Shown here in pieces: positions 7,927 to 13,955 of a stretch of DNA of 13,955 nt. The notes beneath the pieces were generated by a model, which ran no database searches, was not told the origin of the DNA, and saw only the letters and a program-made list of their open reading frames with translations. The DNA comes from Caldifarciminota bacterium. GTDB taxonomy: Bacteria > WOR-3 > Hydrothermia > UBA1063 > CAJXJZ01. Positions within the stretch are counted from its first letter, which is position 1. Each line of letters starts with the position of its first letter. The stretch covers positions 1-13,955 of the forward strand of contig JALTEL010000012.1 of NCBI GenBank assembly GCA_027073945.1, read 5' to 3'. A program made the translations under genes and the position numbers.

Positions 7927-9177
7927 TTATTCATATCTCAATGCCTCCACAGGGTCAAGTTTTGATGCCCTGTGTGCCGGGTAAATACCGAAAAACACAC
8001 CAACAACTATAGAAAACACTATACCAAGAAGAACTGACCATAAAGACACAGAAGACTTAAGAGGCGTCAGTACGGAAATCAACCTGGCGATGGTAAACCC
8101 TATAATAATACCTGTAACTCCGCCTGATATTGTAAGAATATTGGCTTCAATAAGAAATTGAAGCATGATATGCCTTCTCTTGGCTCCGACTGCCATTCTT
8201 ATACCTATTTCTCTCGTCCTTTCGGTGACTGATACAAGCATGATATTCATTATGCCAACACCTCCTACGATAAGTGCAAGCGAGGCAATGCCAATCATAG
8301 CAAAGAATATACCTTTGGTAAGCTTTTTATATGCATCAAGTATCATCTCGGAAGTATTTATAAAAAAATTATCCTTTTGATTAAACCTGAGTTTTCTTCT
8401 TTTTCTTATAAATTCTTCAATTTGCTCAACGCCCTGTTCCTGCGGAACATTATCCTTTAATTTTACCTCGATGGACATTGCTCCCCATAGCCTGCTTCTC
8501 CATTTATTGACAAAGTATTGCCTCAAAACGGTTATGGGGATATAAACAACATTATCCATATTGTTCCCCAAGAAACTACCCTTTTCTTTCAAAGTTCCAA
8601 GTACTGTGAAAGTATACGGACCTATCTTTACCTCTCTGCCACAAGGATTGGATGCTCCGAATAATTCCTTTGCAACGGCATAGCCTATTACACATACCTT
8701 CCTTTTGAACTGTATATCATTGAAATTTAGCCATCTCCCTTGTACTATCTCGATATTGCTTATTAAATTATCATATTGTTCAACTCCTTGAATATCCGGA
8801 TTATCAAACATATAGCCATTTCTTTTTATAATATATGTAATTGAAGCCCTCTGTGTTGCAGAGGCTGCATCCACTATATCAAGATGTCTCAGAGCTTCGG
8901 CATCCTGCAGGGTGAAATTCGGATTCCTTGCCCACATCCTTCTCTTTTTTCTATCTCTTCCTCCCCCCATTAGCCATGGATATTTCTGTATGTAAAGAGT
9001 CTTGCTCCCGAGCCCACCAAGCACAGAATAGGTATATTTATTGATGCCGTCAATTATGGAAATCATGGATATAACAGTGGCAACACCGATAATAACACCC
9101 AACAGCGTTAAGGCAGAACGCGTCTTATTAGTCCATATAGATATTACAGCGGATTTTAAAAAAGCCTCTATTGACAT
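7927..9177 (-). CDS. MacB/FtsX-type ABC transporter permease
   Basis: The 416-residue protein has the classical layout of a MacB-type permease without the fused ATPase. TM1 is at about 22-43 with the TRSALTLLGVIIGVATVI hallmark. A periplasmic MacB core domain (about 45-285) follows, then an FtsX domain with TMs near 290-317, 342-368 and 378-400. Between them is VTERTREIGIRMAVGAKRR (317-335), and the end is IYPAHRASKLDPVEALRYE. Such permeases form dimers that transmit ATPase strokes to the periplasm to push substrates (lipoproteins, peptides, macrolides) into a TolC conduit. The cognate ATPase is the last gene of the operon. Residues 71-84 (GGGRDRKKRRMWAR) form a strongly basic patch in the periplasmic domain. 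There is no Shine-Dalgarno sequence before the ATG. Substrate unknown. Confidence 0.92.
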   Translation of the reverse strand: MSIEAFLKSAVISIWTNKTRSALTLLGVIIGVATVISMISIIDGINKYTYSVLGGLGSKTLYIQKYPWLMGGGRDRKKRRMWARNPNFTLQDAEALRHLDIVDAASATQRASITYIIKRNGYMFDNPDIQGVEQYDNLISNIEIVQGRWLNFNDIQFKRKVCVIGYAVAKELFGASNPCGREVKIGPYTFTVLGTLKEKGSFLGNNMDNVVYIPITVLRQYFVNKWRSRLWGAMSIEVKLKDNVPQEQGVEQIEEFIRKRRKLRFNQKDNFFINTSEMILDAYKKLTKGIFFAMIGIASLALIVGGVGIMNIMLVSVTERTREIGIRMAVGAKRRHIMLQFLIEANILTISGGVTGIIIGFTIARLISVLTPLKSSVSLWSVLLGIVFSIVVGVFFGIYPAHRASKLDPVEALRYE

Positions 9178-9185
9178 ATATTATA

Positions 9186-9214
9186 ATTATACAGTATGTT
9201 ATCCGAATTATGTA
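9186..9214 (-). promoter_or_regulatory. Possible promoter of the efflux operon
   Basis: On the minus strand a perfect -10, TATAAT, occupies 9191-9186. At 17 bases spacing the -35 position holds only TACATA (9214-9209), matching three of six bases. Transcription would start near 9179, two bases before the permease ATG at 9177, so the mRNA would be almost leaderless. A second TATAAT directly abuts it (9185-9180) but would start transcription inside the gene. The region is AT-rich, so chance matches are likely. Confidence 0.4.
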
Positions 9215-9235
9215 TAATTTATTTAATAATATACA
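9188..9235. repeat. Cluster of TATAC/GTATA half-sites, possible operator
   Basis: Inverted half-sites occur in the divergent region: TATAC-A-GTATG at 9188-9198, and TGTATA (9211-9216) facing TATACA (9230-9235) across 13 bases. The first overlaps the predicted -10 of the efflux operon and the second flanks its -35. Efflux operons are often controlled by TetR- or PadR-type repressors binding such sites. No regulator gene is present in the window, and the DNA is AT-rich, so this is tentative. Confidence 0.25.
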
Positions 9236-9325
9236 ATCTCAGTTGTTTACCTGCGTAATTTTGAACGTGAGATTTAAATTCCCTTTATCCATACGATTTA
9301 ATAACAAGGTATGAGGCCATAATAT

Positions 9326-9354
9326 TTGATAGTACACGCATTATCACATATAAT
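9326..9354 (+). promoter_or_regulatory. Predicted sigma70-type promoter of glyQSmutS
   Basis: TTGATA (9326-9331) and a perfect TATAAT (9349-9354) are separated by exactly 17 bases. A start six bases after the -10 falls on 9361, the A of the glyQ ATG. There is no Shine-Dalgarno sequence in the bases before the ATG, which fits a leaderless mRNA. I see no T-box or other leader element, and there would be no room for one downstream of this promoter. Confidence 0.65.
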
Positions 9355-9360
9355 TATAGC

Positions 9361-10224
9361 ATGCTGACATTTGAGAGGATTATTTTACGCTTGAAAGAGT
9401 ATTGGTCAAAAAACGGTTGTGTAATCACGCAGCCCTATAACTCCGAAGTCGGGGCTGCTACTTTTAATCCCAGCACATTTTTGAGATCTCTGGGCAGCCA
9501 TCCGTGGAATGTTGTATATGTAGAGCCTACAAGGCGACCAAAAGACGGAAGATATGCCGAAAATCCCAATAGGGTACAGCAATATCATCAATTACAGGTT
9601 GTCATGAAACCGGCTCCTCCCGATATACAGCATCTATATCTTAAGTCTCTCAAAGGTATAGGCATACAGGTGGAAGAGCATGACGTAAGATTTGTGGAGG
9701 ACGATTGGGAATCTCCCACACTCGGAGCATCAGGCCTTGGATGGGAGGTATGGATGGACGGACTCGAAATAACACAGTTCACATATTTTCAACAATTAGG
9801 CGGCATTCCCCTTACGATTATACCTGTTGAAATAACTTACGGACTTGAAAGAATTGCCATGTACGTACAGCAAAAGAATTCGATTTTTGATATTCAATGG
9901 AATGAGCATGTAAAATGGGGCGATATATATAAAAGGTTCGAGTACGAATTCTCAGTGTATAATTTTGAGAAGGCAGATACGGATTTTTACTTCGAATTGT
10001 TCGATTTTTACGAGAAAGAGGCAAAAAACATGTTTGATTCAGATTTGTTATTTGTTGGATACGATTTTGTGATAAAAATGTCTCATATCTTTAACCTGCT
10101 TGATGCAAGAGGTGCAATATCGGTAAGAGAACGTACAAAATACATACAAAGGGTCAGGAAAATGGCAAGAACAGCTGCAACCATTTTCAAGGAAAGAGAT
10201 GAACAGAGTCAGTCTGCTTATTGA
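9361..10224 (+). CDS. glyQ: Glycyl-tRNA synthetase alpha subunit
   Basis: The 287-residue protein aligns with GlyQ throughout. It carries the catalytic site of the alpha2-beta2 enzyme, which activates glycine with ATP and charges tRNA-Gly in the cytoplasm. Visible marks are [17 protein letters not shown] (29-45), the motif 2 loop [19 protein letters not shown] (59-77), [20 protein letters not shown] (111-130), [11 protein letters not shown] (138-148) and motif 3 [14 protein letters not shown] (157-170). The C-terminal helical part includes [20 protein letters not shown]. The length suits the family. The ATG is the right start by homology even though no ribosome site precedes it; it is probably translated as a leaderless message. 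It overlaps glyS by 26 bases. Confidence 0.97.
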   Translation: MLTFERIILRLKEYWSKNGCVITQPYNSEVGAATFNPSTFLRSLGSHPWNVVYVEPTRRPKDGRYAENPNRVQQYHQLQVVMKPAPPDIQHLYLKSLKGIGIQVEEHDVRFVEDDWESPTLGASGLGWEVWMDGLEITQFTYFQQLGGIPLTIIPVEITYGLERIAMYVQQKNSIFDIQWNEHVKWGDIYKRFEYEFSVYNFEKADTDFYFELFDFYEKEAKNMFDSDLLFVGYDFVIKMSHIFNLLDARGAISVRERTKYIQRVRKMARTAATIFKERDEQSQSAY

Positions 10225-12259
10225 AATAGGAACAGAAGAATTGCCTCATTGGGCAGTTGTTTCTGCAATTAGGCAGATGGAAAAGATTTTCACCTCTTTT
10301 TTCAAAGAGAATCACATTGATTTTGAATCAGTCAGAGCATCCGGAACACCAAGAAGGATATATGTTAAAGCCCAAGGAGTGGCACTCTCTCAGGACGCCG
10401 TCATAAGAAAAATAAAAGGTCCACCCTTGAAAATTGCATTTAACGAAGAAGGACAGCCTCAAAAAGCACTTTTAGGATTTCTGAAACAGCGTAAACTCAG
10501 CGTTGAGGAAATAGAAAAGCAGGATGGATATGTATATGCTACAGTGAAAGAAGGAGGAGGCAAAACAGCAGAAATCCTGAACAAAAGCATACCCGATTTA
10601 ATTCGCAAAATGAACTTCAAAAAGACAATGCGATGGGGAGACGAGCTTCTATTCCCAAGGCCTATTCGCTGGATTGTTGCACTTTTAGGGGATACTACAC
10701 TTAACTTTAGAATAGGAAGCTTGAAATCCTGCAATATTTCAAAAGGAAACAGGTTTATGGCAAGCAATTCCATACCCATTGATTCCCCATCTGCTTATGA
10801 AAGTATTATGCGAAAAAATAAAATTGAACCTGATAGGGAAAAGCGTAAGAGTATTATCATTGATAAAATGAATAAAGAAGCTGAAAAACTCGGCGGTAAA
10901 ATAGAAAATGACAGGGAACTAACTGAAGAGGTGACAGACCTGCTTGAATACCCTGGAGTTGTTTTCGGAGAATATAATAAGAAATATCTGAAATTGCCTG
11001 ATATCGTAGTTAAGGCTGCAATGAAACAACATCAAAGATATTTTCCCGTAGTTTCCAAGAATGGGGATTTAATGCCATTTTTTATATCAACAATTAATAA
11101 CTTAGAAGAGTTCAGGGACATGATTGTTCCGGGAATGCAGAGAGTCCTGACTTCAAGGCTGGAGGATGCAAAGTTCTACCTTGAAGAAGACCTGAAAGTT
11201 CCCATTGATACAAGAGTAGAAATGCTTAAGGACACAATATGGATAGAAAATATTGGAACTGTACGGGACAAAATAGAATTTTTAAAATTCGCATCTCGTA
11301 CAATAGCCGATGCATTGCACTTGTCCGGTAAAAGCACAGAAAAGCTTGATATGGCATCTCATTACTGTAAAATTGACCTCTCCACGCAGATGATAAGAGA
11401 TGGCAAAGAATTTACCAGATTGGAATCCCAAATAGCTGAGAAATACGCATTGCTGTACGGCATTGACAGGGAAATCGCTTCAATAATTGGTGAACATTTA
11501 ATGCCACAGCGAAGAGGGGATAAGATTCCCAAAACAATTGAAGGTGCAGTTCTATCAATTGCCAATAAAATGGTGGATATAGCAGGGCTTGTAAAATCCG
11601 GATACAAACCCAGCCCTTCAAAGGATCCGATGGGGATCAGACAGATGATTTACGGTATATTTGAGATTATTACGGCAAAAGAGTTCCATTTCAATTTTTT
11701 TGAAACTGCGGAAAAAATATTACAGAAACTGGATGTTAAAAAAGACAAAGCCGAATATATCACCTGGTACGCGGCTGAGAGATTTGAAAACTTCCTGGAG
11801 GAAAAAGAAGGCATAAGATATGATATAGTTGACGCCATTATAAGAGTCAGCTATGACCTTTTTGATGTTTATAAAAGGGCACTCGCCCTTAAAAAAGCAA
11901 TGGAAAACAACCCAGAGGTCTTTGAAGGTGTTGCCATTGCCTTAAAAAGAGTCAACAATATAATAACACAAACGGACGTATTACCCCGGGTAAACACCGA
12001 ATTATTCAATGATTATGAGAAACAACTGTACAATAAAACTGAGCAATTAAAACCCTTTCTTATTGAAAAGATACAAAACAAAGCTTATGATGATTTTCTT
12101 GGACTTATCGTTGAGCTAAGACCTTATATAGCGGATTTCTTTGACAACGTCTTTGTTATGGTTGATGATGAAACGATTAAAAATAACAGACTGGCATTGC
12201 TTTATCAGGTAAGGGAACTGTTTAGACTTTACGGGGATTTTTCGAGAATCGTAGTGTGA
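10199..12259 (+). CDS. glyS: Glycyl-tRNA synthetase beta subunit
   Basis: The 686-residue protein is full length for GlyS. It begins [11 protein letters not shown] (6-16), the family's fixed opening. Further marks include the [11 protein letters not shown] segment at about 45, [20 protein letters not shown] at about 140-160, and [10 protein letters not shown] near 273. The middle, including [26 protein letters not shown] (about 437 on), is the HD-like domain. The C-terminal DALR-type anticodon domain carries [18 protein letters not shown] (about 560 on) and ALKRVNNI. The beta subunit binds tRNA and is needed for charging. The ATG lies within the end of glyQ, with GGAAAGAG directly upstream, so the two subunits are made in step. 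It ends in a GTGA overlap with mutS. Confidence 0.96.
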   Translation: MNRVSLLIEIGTEELPHWAVVSAIRQMEKIFTSFFKENHIDFESVRASGTPRRIYVKAQGVALSQDAVIRKIKGPPLKIAFNEEGQPQKALLGFLKQRKLSVEEIEKQDGYVYATVKEGGGKTAEILNKSIPDLIRKMNFKKTMRWGDELLFPRPIRWIVALLGDTTLNFRIGSLKSCNISKGNRFMASNSIPIDSPSAYESIMRKNKIEPDREKRKSIIIDKMNKEAEKLGGKIENDRELTEEVTDLLEYPGVVFGEYNKKYLKLPDIVVKAAMKQHQRYFPVVSKNGDLMPFFISTINNLEEFRDMIVPGMQRVLTSRLEDAKFYLEEDLKVPIDTRVEMLKDTIWIENIGTVRDKIEFLKFASRTIADALHLSGKSTEKLDMASHYCKIDLSTQMIRDGKEFTRLESQIAEKYALLYGIDREIASIIGEHLMPQRRGDKIPKTIEGAVLSIANKMVDIAGLVKSGYKPSPSKDPMGIRQMIYGIFEIITAKEFHFNFFETAEKILQKLDVKKDKAEYITWYAAERFENFLEEKEGIRYDIVDAIIRVSYDLFDVYKRALALKKAMENNPEVFEGVAIALKRVNNIITQTDVLPRVNTELFNDYEKQLYNKTEQLKPFLIEKIQNKAYDDFLGLIVELRPYIADFFDNVFVMVDDETIKNNRLALLYQVRELFRLYGDFSRIVV

Positions 12260-13955
12260 AAGAATCACCTATTCTTGAACAATATAAAAAAATCAAAAGA
12301 CAATACAAGGACGAAATACTCTTGTTCCGTATAGGCGATTTCTATGAAACTTTTTTAAATGATGCAGAATTGGCATCCAGAGCACTGAATATCACATTAA
12401 CCTCAAAACCTGTGGGGAAGGGAATAAGGGTTCCTCTTGCAGGCATACCTGTAAAAGCGGGCGACTCTTACATTGCCAGATTACTGAATAAGGGATATAG
12501 AGTGGCTATATGCGAACAGACAGGCGAGGGGAAAAAACTGATGGAGAGAGAGGTTGTAGAGGTCATCACGCCCGGGACAATTCAACTTTATTCGTTGCTC
12601 GACGAACAAACCCAACAGTATCTCGCTTCATTTTTACAAAAGGGTAAAACTGTATTCTGTGCTGTTTGCGATATAACAACGGGTGAGTTTTTCTTTTTCA
12701 ATACCAACCTGCCTGTTGCACTGGAAACTTTACATGCTCTTGATGCAAAAGAAATCGTGATAAGTGAGAATTCCGTATACAAGCCTCCTAATTTTAATAT
12801 TTCCGTTTGCGAGCCTCGTGAATTTGACCCGGCAAGGGCAGAGGAAACCATAAAAGACTTCTTCGACGTAAAAACAGTAAGAGGCTTTGGTATAACCAAA
12901 GATGAAGAGAAATCCGTTATTGGTGCACTGCTTTTCTATATAAAAGACAAAAAGAAAAATAAACTTTCCTATATAAAAACGGTAAAAAAACTGAATTTGT
13001 CAAGCTTTCTCTATATAGATTCAAAAACCGCTTTGAATCTTGAGCTTGTTAAATCCTCTATAATGGAGAATTCTCATACACTTTACAATATACTCAAAAA
13101 GACTCGAACACCTCAGGGCTCAAGACTTTTAAGGAAAACAATACTTATACCATCTTCTGACATAGAATTCATCAAGAAAAGGCAATTACGGGTTGAAACC
13201 ATTGTAGAAAACAAGCATATTTTGCTTGATTTGAAAAATACCCTGTCGGAAATATCCGATATGGAAAGACTTGTCTCAAAAATATCTTCGCAAAAAGGCA
13301 CACCTAAAGATATCTACAGGCTTGGAAAAGATCTTGAGGTATCAGAGAGTGTGTCTAAAATCCTATCCTCTAAAGGCACATTTTCAGATTTGCTCAATGA
13401 TTTTGTTGTGCCTAAGAGTCTTATCGCTGATATAAAAAGAATAGTAAAAGAAGATGCACCAGCAAGAATTGAGGATTTTGTCAGACAAGGGGTGGATAAA
13501 GAGCTTGATGAGATAAGGAATTTACTTACCCATACAAAGGACAAACTCATAGAAATGGAGAAAAAGGAAAAAGAATCGACAGGTATTCCAAGTCTGAAAA
13601 TCGGATATAATCAGGTGTTTGGGTACTACATTGAAGTTACCAAACCACATTTATCAAAGATACCTTCAAATTACATACGGAAACAGACCCTTGTATCATC
13701 AGAGAGATTTATCACGGAAGATTTGAAAAAATTTGAGGAACAAATTATCAATGCTGAAGAAATAATCAAAAAAATTGAGCAACAGATATTCGGAGAACTC
13801 GTCGAACTCATAAGTAAAAACACGAGTGTTATTCTGAAAATAGCATCAAAAATAGCTGAAATAGACCTGGATTTTGCATTTGCAGAAGTAGCTATAGAAC
13901 GAAAGTATACAAAGCCAACCATCACATCAGAAGATGCAATCATTATAGAAGAGGG
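12256..13955 (+). CDS. mutS: DNA mismatch repair protein MutS (3'-truncated)
   Basis: The frame is open from a GTG at 12256 to the end of the window, 566 codons. GTGA makes a four-base overlap with the glyS stop. The protein opens (M)[16 protein letters not shown], then LLFRIGDFYETF with the mismatch-reading F29-Y30-E31. The connector (about 115-235) and lever domains follow. The clamp motif YNQVFGYYIEVTKP (451-464) and YIRKQTLVSSERFITEDLKK come next. The last visible residues (TITSEDAIIIEEG) sit just before the expected RHP and the ATPase domain, which is outside the window. MutS binds mismatches and loops and recruits MutL. No Shine-Dalgarno is evident, so translation is probably coupled to glyS. 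The FxE motif and the clamp domain identify MutS1 rather than MutS2. No frameshift was seen in the segments I translated. Confidence 0.95.
   Translation, partial: MKESPILEQYKKIKRQYKDEILLFRIGDFYETFLNDAELASRALNITLTSKPVGKGIRVPLAGIPVKAGDSYIARLLNKGYRVAICEQTGEGKKLMEREVVEVITPGTIQLYSLLDEQTQQYLASFLQKGKTVFCAVCDITTGEFFFFNTNLPVALETLHALDAKEIVISENSVYKPPNFNISVCEPREFDPARAEETIKDFFDVKTVRGFGITKDEEKSVIGALLFYIKDKKKNKLSYIKTVKKLNLSSFLYIDSKTALNLELVKSSIMENSHTLYNILKKTRTPQGSRLLRKTILIPSSDIEFIKKRQLRVETIVENKHILLDLKNTLSEISDMERLVSKISSQKGTPKDIYRLGKDLEVSESVSKILSSKGTFSDLLNDFVVPKSLIADIKRIVKEDAPARIEDFVRQGVDKELDEIRNLLTHTKDKLIEMEKKEKESTGIPSLKIGYNQVFGYYIEVTKPHLSKIPSNYIRKQTLVSSERFITEDLKKFEEQIINAEEIIKKIEQQIFGELVELISKNTSVILKIASKIAEIDLDFAFAEVAIERKYTKPTITSEDAIIIEE

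Noticed and set aside
9328..9345. Imperfect palindrome GATAGTACACGCATTATC within the glyQ promoter spacer
   Set aside because: Only 12 of 18 positions are symmetric; not enough to call an operator.
9178..9360. T-box riboswitch upstream of glyQ
   Set aside because: No T-box sequence (such as the conserved TGGnACCGCG) or terminator hairpin is visible, and the promoter sits directly at the start codon.

Overview
The window is AT-rich, gene-dense bacterial DNA from an organism with a Gram-negative envelope. The evidence is a TonB-dependent outer-membrane receptor, a lipobox protein, and a TolC-type outer-membrane protein working with a HlyD-type adaptor. Glycyl-tRNA synthetase is the two-subunit (alpha plus beta) bacterial type. 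Nothing fixes the species. Low GC content, tightly overlapping genes and separate MacB-like ATPase and permease genes would fit an uncultivated lineage of the WOR-3/Hydrothermae/Cloacimonadota kind, but that is only an impression. No mobile element, CRISPR array, tRNA or rRNA was seen, and no gene-free stretch exceeds 300 bases.

Region 1 (1-1932, plus strand) is a three-gene overlapping run. It holds the C-terminal end of a TonB-dependent receptor, a beta-propeller lipoprotein resembling the B12-capturing BtuG/YncE type, and a small eight-cysteine protein of a zinc-finger-like family known from cobalamin gene contexts. Together they suggest a corrinoid (vitamin B12) uptake locus. Region 2 (1937-4259, plus) is groES-groEL behind a strong sigma70-type promoter with no visible CIRCE operator. 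A hairpin terminator follows, and directly after it comes a TTG-started FmdB-type zinc-ribbon gene.

Region 3 (4256-9177, minus) is a five-gene export operon, in transcription order: MacB/FtsX-type permease, Yip1-like membrane protein, TolC-like outer-membrane channel, HlyD/MacA-like adaptor, LolD/MacB-type ATPase. All but one junction overlap. It encodes a full inner-membrane to outer-membrane tripartite ABC pump plus one membrane protein of unknown role. Its last stop codon interlocks with the stop of the FmdB-type gene on the other strand.

Region 4 (9178-13955) begins with a 183-base divergent intergenic region and continues on the plus strand with glyQ-glyS-mutS; mutS runs off the window before its ATPase domain. 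The glyQ promoter is near-consensus, and its predicted start falls on the A of the ATG, so the mRNA is probably leaderless. The macB-like permease on the other side may have a leader of only about two bases. The intergenic region also carries a cluster of TATAC/GTATA half-sites that could be an operator for the efflux operon.
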